From JAHEDH01 sp965364515 (lineage in GTDB: Bacteria; Actinomycetota; Acidimicrobiia; Spongiisociales; ZC4RG35), in assembly GCA_965364515.1 (NCBI GenBank), contig CBDTXZ010000063.1, forward strand, positions 1-14,887: a stretch of 14,887 bases of DNA, written 5' to 3'. The notes beneath the pieces are model-generated. The model ran no database searches. It was not told the origin of the DNA and saw nothing but the letters and a program-made list of their open reading frames with translations. Of the stretch, positions 5,777 through 12,819 are shown piece after piece; positions within the stretch are counted from its first letter, which is position 1, and every line of letters begins with the position of its first letter. A program made the translations under genes and the position numbers.

Positions 5777-6942
5777 GAGACACCGAACTCGCTCTGGCAT
5801 TGTCGGCGAGGAACTGGGCCGACGATCTCCACCGGTTTCTGGCAGATCACGGTGGTGCTCGTGTGCGGGTCACAGCCATGGGCCCCGACGACCTGGTCGG
5901 CGAGTCGTTCGACGTGCTTCTGATCGACGACAGCTGCTCCTTTCTCACTCCGAGGCTCGTCGAACTCGTCAGAACCGGAGGCCGTGAGGTCGTCGGGGTC
6001 TACGACCCATCGGAGTTCGCGGCCGGAAAGGACCGACTGCTCGAGTGTGGCGTCGCCGACGTCATCGAGGCGGGAGCGCACCCCGACGAGTTCCTGCGGG
6101 TGATCGCCCGTGTGGGCTCGACGGTCAGTCAGCTGTCGATGCCGGTGGCCACGTCCCGGATCTCGGACTCCGATCCGACGGAGCCAAAGCGGCGATCCAT
6201 TCTGGGTGTCGGCGGTCCTGCCGGAGGTACGGGAAGCACTGAGGTGGCGATTGCGCTGGCAATCCGGCTTGGTGAGTCTGGTCGACGGGTCGTCCTCGTC
6301 GATTGCGACGAGATCAACCCCAGCGTCGCCCAGCGTCTCGGGCTGCCGATCCATCCCAACATCCGGACCGCCATCGATGTGCTCGAGCATCGCACTGGGC
6401 CGATCACGGGCGCCATCCAAGTGGTCGACTCGGTCGGCGTCGTCGCCGGTCTGCCGAACATCCAGGACTGGCCAGAGGTGCGACCCGGTCAGGTGGCCGA
6501 TGTGCTCGTAGAGCTCTCGCTCCTCTTCGACCATGTCGTGGTGAACGTCGGGAGCCACGTCGAAGCGCTCGGCTTCTCTGGTCACAACGAGCGCTTCGGG
6601 ATCTCGCGGCGTGTGATCGGAATGTGCGATCGCGTCGTGGCGGTCGCTCACCCGACCCCCGTGGGTGTCACGAGAACGCTCGGCTGGCTGGCAGAGGTGG
6701 ATCGACTTCCCGGTACCCCGCAGGTCGATCTGCTCATCAACCGAGCCCCGAGAGGTCAGTTTCGTCGCGGTGAGCTCGTCGAGGAGATCGGGCGAACCTA
6801 CCAGCCGGCCTCCTTCGGATTCCTCCCGGACGACGGGATGGTGGAACAAGCCGCATGGGACGGCGTCCCGATTCGCAAGGGCCGCTTCAAGCGTTCGCTC
6901 GACAGGTGGGTCGACCGGAACATCCCGGAGGTGCTGTCGTGA
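5773..6942 (+). CDS. tadZ: TadZ/CpaE-like protein with degenerate ATPase motifs
   Basis: A 389-aa protein. Residues about 1-115 form a receiver-like domain (FDVLLIDDS, strand-helix pattern to GVADVIEAGAHPDEFLRVI). Residues about 141-389 are a ParA/MinD-type domain with the SGRRVVLVDCDEINPSVAQRLGL motif. TadZ localises the Tad machine in the cytoplasm near the membrane. The deviant Walker A, normally KGGxGKT, reads AGGTGST (150-156): both lysines are missing. The Walker B aspartate is Asn (N258 in FDHVVVNVGSH). ATP hydrolysis is therefore unlikely, and a scaffold role is inferred. The GTG start at 5773 overlaps the cpaB stop, and the stop overlaps tadA (GTGA at 6939-6942). Confidence 0.88.
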   Translation: MRDTELALALSARNWADDLHRFLADHGGARVRVTAMGPDDLVGESFDVLLIDDSCSFLTPRLVELVRTGGREVVGVYDPSEFAAGKDRLLECGVADVIEAGAHPDEFLRVIARVGSTVSQLSMPVATSRISDSDPTEPKRRSILGVGGPAGGTGSTEVAIALAIRLGESGRRVVLVDCDEINPSVAQRLGLPIHPNIRTAIDVLEHRTGPITGAIQVVDSVGVVAGLPNIQDWPEVRPGQVADVLVELSLLFDHVVVNVGSHVEALGFSGHNERFGISRRVIGMCDRVVAVAHPTPVGVTRTLGWLAEVDRLPGTPQVDLLINRAPRGQFRRGELVEEIGRTYQPASFGFLPDDGMVEQAAWDGVPIRKGRFKRSLDRWVDRNIPEVLS

Positions 6943-8219
6943 CGACCCGCAGCACCGCGTACCTCGACATCCGCAGGCGGGCCCTCGAGCTGGTCGAAGA
7001 GGAGCGGCTCGATGCGGCAACCGACCTGGGAGCGATCAGGAGGATCGTTGCGACATCCGTCGAGGAGTACCAGCGCCGAGCGCATCTGGGCGACGAGCGC
7101 ACGTTGGGGAACCCCGGCGAGATGGTCGAGCGGGTCACGAGGTCGCTCGCCGAGTTCGGCCCGCTCACCGATCTCCTCCAGCGCCCAGACATCGAAGAGA
7201 TCTTCATCGAAGGTCCTCGGGTCACCTATATCGATGGCACGGGGCGTCTGCGTAGTCTCGACGAGCCCACCACGGCCGAGGAGAACAAGCACGTCGTCGA
7301 CCGGCTCCTCGCCCGCTCGGACCGGCGACTGGATGCGGCCAACCCGATCGTCCAGGCGCGGGTGCTCGACAATTCGGCCCGCCTCACGGCGGTCATTCCG
7401 CCGATCGCCGACCAGACCTCGGTGACGGTTCGTCGCTATGCATTGCGCAAGGAGACGCTCGGCTCTCTCGTCGAGCTGGACTCGCTCTCCCAAGCGGCGG
7501 CCTCCTTTCTCAAGCACGTCATGCAGGGGACGTCGAGCATCGTGATCTCGGGCCAGCCCGGTGCGGGCAAGACATCGCTCTTGGCTGCGATGATGAACGC
7601 CGCCCCGTCTTCCCAGTGCATCCGATGTTGCGAAGAGGTGCGCGAGCTCAACGTACCCCTCGTGCACGGCTCGTACTACGAAGCGCGACCACCTGGATTG
7701 GACGGCTCGGGGGCGATCACCCTTCGCGACCTGGTCAAGGTCGTGCTCGCCATGCGCCCGGATCGCATCGTCGTCGGTGAGGTACGTGGTTCGGAGAGCT
7801 TCGAGTTGACCAGGGCGGTCAACGCAGGCACGGGTTTCGCATGCACGGTCCACGCCAACTCCGCCACCGATGCGCTGGCAGCGCTCGTGAACGCGGCTCT
7901 GATGGCAGGAGAGAACGTCCCGGAGACCGTCGTGCGGAAGGTGTTCTCGAGCTCGATCGATCTCGTCATTCATCTCGACCGGGAGATGCAGGGTGAATCC
8001 GACGGGCCGATCCGGAGACAGGTGATGGAGATCTTGGCCGTCGTCCCCGCGCTCCGTGACGACTTCTCCGTTCAGCCGCTGTTCATCCGGGAGCGTCTGG
8101 GCTCGCCTCTCCAATGGACGGGAGCACTGCCACCCGACCAGCTCGCGGGCAGGCTCCAGCGGTCGCTCCCGCAGGGGTGGTCACTCGTCGACGTGATGAG
8201 TGGGCGGTCGAGCCTCTGA
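6939..8219 (+). CDS. tadA: TadA/CpaF secretion ATPase for Flp pilus assembly
   Basis: A 426-aa type II/IV secretion ATPase of the CpaF/TadA branch. It forms a cytoplasmic hexamer powering pilus assembly. The N-terminal region contains EEIFIEGPRVTYIDGTGRL, the usual CpaF-type strand pattern. Walker A is GQPGAGKTS at 205-213, the Walker B glutamate is E281 in RIVVGEVRG, and the His box is TVHANS around H305. Length is normal. GTG at 6939 has GGAGG at 6927-6931 and overlaps the tadZ stop, so a longer in-frame start at 6855 is rejected. All catalytic motifs are intact, in contrast to tadZ. It runs into tadB with a TGATG junction. This is the clearest enzyme of the operon. Confidence 0.96.
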   Translation: MTTRSTAYLDIRRRALELVEEERLDAATDLGAIRRIVATSVEEYQRRAHLGDERTLGNPGEMVERVTRSLAEFGPLTDLLQRPDIEEIFIEGPRVTYIDGTGRLRSLDEPTTAEENKHVVDRLLARSDRRLDAANPIVQARVLDNSARLTAVIPPIADQTSVTVRRYALRKETLGSLVELDSLSQAAASFLKHVMQGTSSIVISGQPGAGKTSLLAAMMNAAPSSQCIRCCEEVRELNVPLVHGSYYEARPPGLDGSGAITLRDLVKVVLAMRPDRIVVGEVRGSESFELTRAVNAGTGFACTVHANSATDALAALVNAALMAGENVPETVVRKVFSSSIDLVIHLDREMQGESDGPIRRQVMEILAVVPALRDDFSVQPLFIRERLGSPLQWTGALPPDQLAGRLQRSLPQGWSLVDVMSGRSSL

Positions 8220-9106
8220 TGCGATTGATCGCTGCACTCTCCACAGCCACATTCGTGGTTCTGGCCATCGGGCTACTCACCGAGGTCATTCCCCGGGAGC
8301 GAAGTCGACGGACCTCGGCACCGCAGGTCTCCAAACGACAGCAGTGGTTGACTCAGGCCGGTCTCGATCTCACGCCTCAGCAGTTCGTCGCTGCCTCCGT
8401 TGCTGCCGGGATGATCGCGTTCGTGCTCTTGTTTCTCATCACCGGGGTGGCGACGGTTTCGCTCGCCCCGGCTGCGCTTCTCGCTTTCGTGCCACGGATC
8501 TACTTCGGTCGTCTGCGCGAGCGGCGGATGACCGAGGTTCAGCGAGCCTGGCCAGACGGCCTGCGGGACCTGGTTGCGTCGATCTCATCGGGAATGTCAC
8601 TCCAGCGAGCGGTCGAGCAGTTGGCGGTGAGTGGCCCGGAGCCGCTGCGGATCGCCTTCGCCCGGTTCGCGTTTCTCGCCCGCACCGTTGGGATGGTGCC
8701 GGCACTCGAGATCGTCAAGGAGGAACTCGCCGACCCCACCAGCGATCGCGTGATCGAAGTCCTCATCCTCGCTCATGAGAGAGGTGGTTCCATCGTTCCC
8801 GCAATCCTGCGAGATCTCGCTGCAGCGACGACGCGCGACCAGTGGACGATGGAGGAGATCCAGACCCAACAGCTCGAACAGAAGATCAACTCCCGTGCGG
8901 TCTTCGTGCTGCCGTGGTTCGTTCTCATCGCCATCACCCTTCAAGAAGGACCCTTTCGCGACTTCTATCGGTCCGGGGCCGGGGTGTTCGTCGTCGCAGT
9001 GGGGGCGATGCTGAGCGGGTTCGGGATGTGGATGGTCACGCGTCTGGGAGAGGACGTCCCCGAGACGAGGGTCTTCGGAGGAGCAGCGAAGGATGAGGCG
9101 CTCTGA
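8219..9106 (+). CDS. tadB: TadB-like inner platform protein (T2SSF domain)
   Basis: A 295-aa integral membrane protein of the type II secretion F (T2SSF) family. Hydrophobic segments are at about 4-22, 57-78 and 79-95, and two more near the C-terminus at 226-243 and 255-274. The T2SSF domain spans about 112-242, with WPDGLRDLVASISSGMSLQRAVE opening it and the LAHERGGSIVPAILRDLA motif. With TadC it would form the platform on which TadA acts. ATG at 8219 overlaps the tadA stop by one base (TGATG); no separate Shine-Dalgarno is evident, so translation probably reinitiates. An in-frame start at 8114 would lie deep inside tadA. The stop overlaps tadC by one base as well. Confidence 0.92.
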   Translation: MRLIAALSTATFVVLAIGLLTEVIPRERSRRTSAPQVSKRQQWLTQAGLDLTPQQFVAASVAAGMIAFVLLFLITGVATVSLAPAALLAFVPRIYFGRLRERRMTEVQRAWPDGLRDLVASISSGMSLQRAVEQLAVSGPEPLRIAFARFAFLARTVGMVPALEIVKEELADPTSDRVIEVLILAHERGGSIVPAILRDLAAATTRDQWTMEEIQTQQLEQKINSRAVFVLPWFVLIAITLQEGPFRDFYRSGAGVFVVAVGAMLSGFGMWMVTRLGEDVPETRVFGGAAKDEAL

Positions 9107-10056
9107 TGGAGCCGACCCAAACGTTCGCTGCGCTGCTGTCTGCGGTCTTCGTCGTGCTGGCCGTCAGGGCGATGGTGCCCCCGCCGAGGCGACTCGCCTC
9201 TCGCGTCAGGCCGTACACGATCGGCCAGCGCACATCGCTCGGTCGAAGCGCTGACGTCGGCGCCGTGAGCAGTGGCGGTCGTCCATCCGGTTCGGCGCTC
9301 GTCGGTGTGTTCCGCCCGATCGTGGATTCGCTGGCGCGGAGGCTCGACCGTTTCATCGATCGCCAGGGTGATCAGCGGCTCGCTGCGATGATTCGGCAAG
9401 CGGGACTGTTCCCCGATCTCCCGGAGTCGGAGCGGCTCGCCGGTTACCGGCTTCGACAACTCGGAAACGTGGCCACGTGGGGAGCGGTTGCGCTGGTGCT
9501 CGTCCCTCTGCTCGATCTGTCCGTTCCCCAGTTCCTGGCCATGGAGGCCCTGCTCCTCATCGTGGGTGCCACCCGGCAGCGGGGTCGCCTCGAACGTGCC
9601 ATCGAGGAGCGTCGGAGTCGGATGACCATCGAGGTCTACACGGTCAACCAACTCCTGGCGATGCGTGTTCGAGCCGGTGGTGGAGTCGTGTCCGCCGTCT
9701 CGGCGATATGCGATCGGGGAAGCGGAGACGTCATCACCGAACTGCAGGAGGCGCTCCGTTTACACCGTGCCGGCGCCCCCATCTCGTCGGCATTCGACCG
9801 GATCGCCCGATCGACGCCGGAGCCGTACTGCGCCCGCACCTATGCGTTGCTCGCAATCGCCGAGGAGCGCGGCGTCGATCTGGCTGACAGCCTCCTCGTG
9901 CTGTCCGAAGACGTTCGAGAGGCCAGGCGTGAGTCGATCAAGCGAACTGCGACCAAGCGCCGTGCAGCGATGCTGATTCCGACGATTGCGATCCTGGCTC
10001 CGGTGATGCTGCTCTTCGTTGGCGCGCCGCTTCCCAGATTGCTCCTCGGATCATGA
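9106..10056 (+). CDS. tadC: TadC-like inner platform protein (T2SSF domain)
   Basis: A 316-aa membrane protein, the second T2SSF component. One hydrophobic helix is at about 7-24, two near 122-154 and one at 288-306. The T2SSF domain at about 174-302 contains VNQLLAMRVRAGGGVVSAVS and LLAIAEERGVDLADSLLVLSEDV, then the KRTATKRRAAMLIP stretch entering the last helix. A linker at about 26-65 is Ser/Gly/Arg-rich and probably cytoplasmic. It starts at ATG 9106 within TGATG at the tadB stop. Its stop at 10054-10056 is followed by a 32-nt gap to the prepilin. TadB and TadC are expected to pair in the membrane; identity as TadC rests on gene order and the second T2SSF copy. Confidence 0.9.
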   Translation: MEPTQTFAALLSAVFVVLAVRAMVPPPRRLASRVRPYTIGQRTSLGRSADVGAVSSGGRPSGSALVGVFRPIVDSLARRLDRFIDRQGDQRLAAMIRQAGLFPDLPESERLAGYRLRQLGNVATWGAVALVLVPLLDLSVPQFLAMEALLLIVGATRQRGRLERAIEERRSRMTIEVYTVNQLLAMRVRAGGGVVSAVSAICDRGSGDVITELQEALRLHRAGAPISSAFDRIARSTPEPYCARTYALLAIAEERGVDLADSLLVLSEDVREARRESIKRTATKRRAAMLIPTIAILAPVMLLFVGAPLPRLLLGS

Positions 10057-10088
10057 GGTCACCCGAGACGGGAGAGAAAGGAAACGAC

Positions 10089-10298
10089 ATGAAGACCCAC
10101 ATCGAGCGGGCGCTGGCGGGCCTGCGGGAACTCAACGCCGATGAACGCGGCCTCAACACGGCCGAGCTACTCGGCAATGCCGCACTCGCCATCGTCGCAT
10201 TGGTCGCCATCTGGGCGGGACTCCAGGCACTTGGCGTCGACCTGATCGAAGCGATCGGTGATCTCCTCACCGGCGAGGTCGAAGGCGCAGGTGGCTGA
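10089..10298 (+). CDS. flp: Flp-type (type IVb) prepilin
   Basis: A 69-aa protein with the layout of a Flp prepilin: a 21-residue charged leader (to ADERG), a predicted prepilin-peptidase site between G21 and L22, Glu at +5 (E26 in LNTAELLGNAAL), and a hydrophobic stretch LLGNAALAIVALVAIWAGLQ. It is the likely major pilin subunit. The usual Glu-Tyr pair is Glu-Leu here. ATG at 10089 has an AGAAAGGAAA site upstream, the strongest in the operon, fitting a highly made subunit; an in-frame ATG at 10053 overlapping the tadC stop is possible but adds 12 unconserved residues. The end overlaps the next gene by 8 nt. No matching peptidase gene is in the window. Confidence 0.87.
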   Translation: MKTHIERALAGLRELNADERGLNTAELLGNAALAIVALVAIWAGLQALGVDLIEAIGDLLTGEVEGAGG

Positions 10299-10680
10299 CC
10301 CGGAGTCCGGGATGGTCTCCATCTCGTACGTTCTGGCAGCTGCAATGGCGTTGATCTTCTTTGCCGTCCTCGCGAACTTCATCGTCGTGCAGTACGCCTC
10401 GGGAGCAGTGCGGGCGGCGCTCGACGAGGGCGTGCGTAATGGAGCGCGTGCAGATGCAGGGGTGCTCGTGTGTCAGGCCACCATCGACGATGTGCTCTCG
10501 GGGGTTCTCGGAGGCCCGTATGGCGAGGAGGTCGTGACATCGTGTCGGGACACGGGCGATGTCATGGTGGCCACGGCATCCGCCACCTTTCGAGGGTTTG
10601 CGCCACTCGTACCCGATCTGACGATGGACTTCGAGGCGGTCGCTGCGCGCGAGCGCTTCGTCGACGCGACCGCTCCATGA
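10291..10680 (+). CDS. TadE-like pseudopilin
   Basis: A 129-aa protein with a very short leader (MADPESG), a long hydrophobic helix at about 9-35 (VSISYVLAAAMALIFFAVLANF) and a soluble C-terminal domain. This is the TadE/F layout of minor pseudopilins. A G7-M8 cleavage site can be read, but +5 is Ser rather than Glu. Two cysteines, C61 and C85, are the only ones. GTG at 10291 overlaps the prepilin stop by 8 nt, with GAAGG just upstream; an ORF extending to 10258 is not needed. It likely caps or primes the pilus. The TadE assignment rests on the architecture and neighbours, not on strong sequence identity. Confidence 0.72.
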   Translation: MADPESGMVSISYVLAAAMALIFFAVLANFIVVQYASGAVRAALDEGVRNGARADAGVLVCQATIDDVLSGVLGGPYGEEVVTSCRDTGDVMVATASATFRGFAPLVPDLTMDFEAVAARERFVDATAP

Positions 10681-11150
10681 GCGAGCATCGTCGCGTCGAC
10701 CGGCAGCAGGGCACGGCTGCAATCGAGCTGGTGGTGGGGGTCGCCTTGCTCATGGTGCCGATGGCGATGGTCGTCCTTTCCTTCGCTCCTCTGCTCGAGG
10801 CGAGGACATTCGTGCGTCTCGCCTCCGCGGAGTTGGCCAGAACGGTCGCGATCACCGATGGAGACGAGATGACGGCCTACCGGAGCATCCGCGAAATGGC
10901 CGTCAACAACGGGCTGGATCCCGCTCGGATCGATGTGGCGCTCTGCGGCGGCGGAGAGAGCTCACTCGCCGATGAGCCGCGGTCGACCTGTACCAACCTC
11001 GACGGCCTTCTCGAGCGCGGAACGTACGTTTCGGTGTTCATTCGTGTCGAGGTCGACGTGATCCCTTTGTTCACCGAGAGCTTGGCGATGTCGACGGGAT
11101 ACGAGCACGCCGAGTTCGTCGATCGATACCGCAGCATTCCACAGCCATGA
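10677..11150 (+). CDS. TadE-like pseudopilin with canonical prepilin site
   Basis: A 157-aa protein with the classical TadE N-terminus: basic leader, then QQGTAAIELVVGVALLMVPM, with cleavage expected after G12 and Glu at +5 (E17). The hydrophobic helix spans about 17-38. The soluble part is rich in Ser/Glu and contains the only two cysteines, C90 and C105. ATG at 10677 overlaps the previous stop as ATGA. The frame is open upstream to 10470, but that stretch is the shadow of the previous gene. It is probably a minor pilus component processed by the same peptidase as the prepilin. A TadF rather than TadE label cannot be excluded. Confidence 0.82.
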   Translation: MSEHRRVDRQQGTAAIELVVGVALLMVPMAMVVLSFAPLLEARTFVRLASAELARTVAITDGDEMTAYRSIREMAVNNGLDPARIDVALCGGGESSLADEPRSTCTNLDGLLERGTYVSVFIRVEVDVIPLFTESLAMSTGYEHAEFVDRYRSIPQP

Positions 11151-11596
11151 TTCGGCCGGCCCACTCTCGTAGCGATGCCGATGGTGAGCATGGCAGCGTC
11201 CAACTCTTCGTGCTGGGGCTGGGTGTGGCGATTCTGCTGCTGGGCGGTATCTCTTTCGATCTGTGGCGCCTGATAGGAGAGCGCAGAGAGTTGGCAGCAC
11301 TCGCCGATGCGAGCGCAATCGCAGCCACATCGGGAATCGACACGGAGCACTTCCGGGAGACCGGCTTGGCCCGGCTCGACCCCGATCTCGTCGAACTCCA
11401 GATCGCTGCCGTGTTGGGCGAACAACCTCGCTCGATCATCGACGGCCTGAGTCACCCCCAGGTCAGCCTCTCCTCGGCCGGCTGTGATGTGGCTGTCCGG
11501 CTCGAGCGGGAGTTCGATTTCACGCTGCTGGATTTCGGGGCCGCTTCGAACATCGTGATGTCTGCGACCGGCTGTGCCAGTGTGAGTCGGGGGTGA
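11147..11596 (+). CDS. TadG-like pilus-associated protein (short)
   Basis: A 149-aa protein. The N-terminal EHGSVQLFVLGLGVAILLLG stretch and the following FDLWRLIGERRELAALADASAIAA match the TadG-type opening (Gly-Ser, hydrophobic helix, then the R-E-L-x-x-x-A-D-A-x-A-x-A signature). Cleavage could occur at G16-S17, but +5 is Phe instead of Glu. The rest is soluble with two cysteines, C113 and C143. Full TadG proteins are larger and carry a von Willebrand-type domain, which is absent, so this is the short actinobacterial type. ATG at 11147 overlaps the preceding stop (ATGA). It is the last gene of the operon, and its stop codon sits in the loop of a hairpin. Confidence 0.78.
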   Translation: MIRPAHSRSDADGEHGSVQLFVLGLGVAILLLGGISFDLWRLIGERRELAALADASAIAATSGIDTEHFRETGLARLDPDLVELQIAAVLGEQPRSIIDGLSHPQVSLSSAGCDVAVRLEREFDFTLLDFGAASNIVMSATGCASVSRG

Positions 11597-11602
11597 CCCC
11601 CG
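11588..11602 (+). terminator. Hairpin at the end of the pilus operon
   Basis: CGGGGG-TGA-CCCCCG is a 6-bp perfect stem whose loop is the tadG stop codon. It is the only stem-loop near the operon end and has no T-tract, so termination here is plausible but unproven. The adjacent 11603-11659 has no recognisable feature. Confidence 0.35.
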
Positions 11603-11659
11603 GATTCAGCACACCCGTCGAGGACGGTCCTGCCCAGGTCGGGTCAGGCGCTTCGACAC

Positions 11660-12036
11660 TCAGCGGCGGGCTGCGGCCCTCATCAGGTGGACCTGTGTCC
11701 GGAGGTCCAGCTCCGAGGTGTTGAACGGCTTGCGGATGAAGTCGGCGGCACCCCGCTCCGATCAGCGGACCATCATCGATTCGTCGCTCTGTGTGGACAC
11801 GACGATCGTGGGAAGCTCGATGCCCGCCTCGCTCCACTTCTGGATGATCTCCGCTCCGAGGACCGTCGGCAGGAAGTGGTCGATGAACGCCAGGTCGTAG
11901 CCGCCGGTCAGACCCATCTCGAAGGCGTCGACGCCATCGTGTGTGACATCGACCTCGTTACCGGCCAGCGCGAATGCCGGCGCATGACCAGTGTCACGGC
12001 CGGGTTCTTGTCGGCAACGAGGATCTTGGCGTTCAT
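11660..12036 (-). pseudogene. Broken single-domain response regulator (receiver domain)
   Basis: Read on the minus strand from ATG at 12036, the first residues MNAKILVADKNPAVTLVMRR are a receiver-domain start. The frame then must shift by one base near 11976-11980; after that it reads AFALAGNEVDVTHDGVDAFE, GGYDLAFIDHFLPTVLGAEI with the phospho-acceptor Asp, and ELPTIVVSTQS. A TGA stop at 11764-11762 interrupts it, and the same frame continues GAADFIRKPFNTSEL (the conserved Lys-Pro) to a stop at 11662-11660. Joined, the product would be about 125 aa, the size of a stand-alone receiver. The acidic pocket is also altered (ADK where ADD is usual). A second ATG lies at 12045. Two independent lesions indicate a decayed gene; an assembly error could explain the frameshift but less easily the stop. 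Confidence 0.78.
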
Positions 12037-12096
12037 GTGCTCCATGTCGGCTGGGGCAGCCGGTACTTGCACGGACGGCATGTCAGACTGGAGCCC

Positions 12097-12819
12097 ATGA
12101 CACTCCCCGCACACGAGATGCGACGGCTCGGTGCCGTCGCGGTCGACGAGGACGAACTCGAGTCGCTCGTCGAGCGCAGGCTGGCCGGCGAGCCTCTGCA
12201 ATACCTCGAGGGCACGGCTGCCTTCGGTCCGCTCGACCTTCGGGTGGACTCCAGGGTCCTGGTGCCGCGTCCGGAGACGGAGCAGCTGTGGGAGTTGGCC
12301 GAGCGCCTCGTTCATTCGCCCGCTGTGATCGTCGACCTCTGCACCGGTTCGGGAGCTCTCGCTCTTGCCCTGAGCAGGTCGTTCCCGAACGCCCGTGTGT
12401 GTGGAACGGATCTGTCACCCGATGCGCTCGATGTCGCCCGAGCGAACGGCGAGACACTCGGTCCGAGGGTCGAGTGGTTCCACGGCGACCTGTTCGACGC
12501 CCTGCCGGCCGAGCTGCGGGGATCCGTCGACCTGCTCGTCGCGAACCCTCCGTATGTCACCGAGAACGACTACCTCGATCTTCCCGAGGACGTCCTCCGC
12601 GAGCCGAGGATGGCACTCGTCTCCGGTCCGACCGGGCTCGAGGTGTACGAGCGAATTGTCGAAACGATGGGGGAGTGGCTCGCACCCGGCGGCCGGTTCG
12701 CCCTCGAGATCGGCGAGTCTCAGGGCGGCGAGGTCCGTTCGCTCTTCGCGGCCTTCGACCCCGAGGTGAGACGCGACCTGAACGGCCGTGATCGTTTCGT
12801 GATCGGAGGTAGGCCATGA
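12097..12819 (+). CDS. prmC: Peptide chain release factor N5-glutamine methyltransferase
   Basis: A 240-aa SAM-dependent methyltransferase that methylates the GGQ glutamine of release factors in the cytoplasm. Family features in order: RRLAGEPLQYLEGTAAFG, the RVLVPRPETEQLWELAE segment, the SAM-binding VDLCTGSGALALAL at about 79-92, the GTDLSPDALDVARANG acidic loop, the catalytic NPPY at 150-153, and the EIGESQGGEV close. At 240 aa it is shorter than the usual 270-290; only about 30 residues precede RRLAGEP, so the N-terminal helical release-factor-binding domain is reduced. ATG at 12097 has GGAG only 3 nt upstream; an ATG at 12118 is the alternative. The prfA partner is not adjacent. It overlaps tsaC as ATGA. 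Confidence 0.9.
   Translation: MTLPAHEMRRLGAVAVDEDELESLVERRLAGEPLQYLEGTAAFGPLDLRVDSRVLVPRPETEQLWELAERLVHSPAVIVDLCTGSGALALALSRSFPNARVCGTDLSPDALDVARANGETLGPRVEWFHGDLFDALPAELRGSVDLLVANPPYVTENDYLDLPEDVLREPRMALVSGPTGLEVYERIVETMGEWLAPGGRFALEIGESQGGEVRSLFAAFDPEVRRDLNGRDRFVIGGRP

Noticed and set aside
5461..7020. 519-codon open frame on the minus strand, the longest in the window
   Set aside because: It is antisense to cpaB and tadZ, which have clear family motifs. The translation is His/Arg/Asp-rich without any domain, as expected for a shadow frame in high-GC DNA.
6798..8114. 438-codon minus-strand open frame
   Set aside because: Antisense to tadA, whose Walker and His-box motifs are intact; composition is that of a shadow frame.
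11974..12096. Upstream extension of PrmC
   Set aside because: The added residues (MPAHDQCHGRVLVGNEDLG) are the antisense reading of the receiver pseudogene and resemble no PrmC N-terminus.
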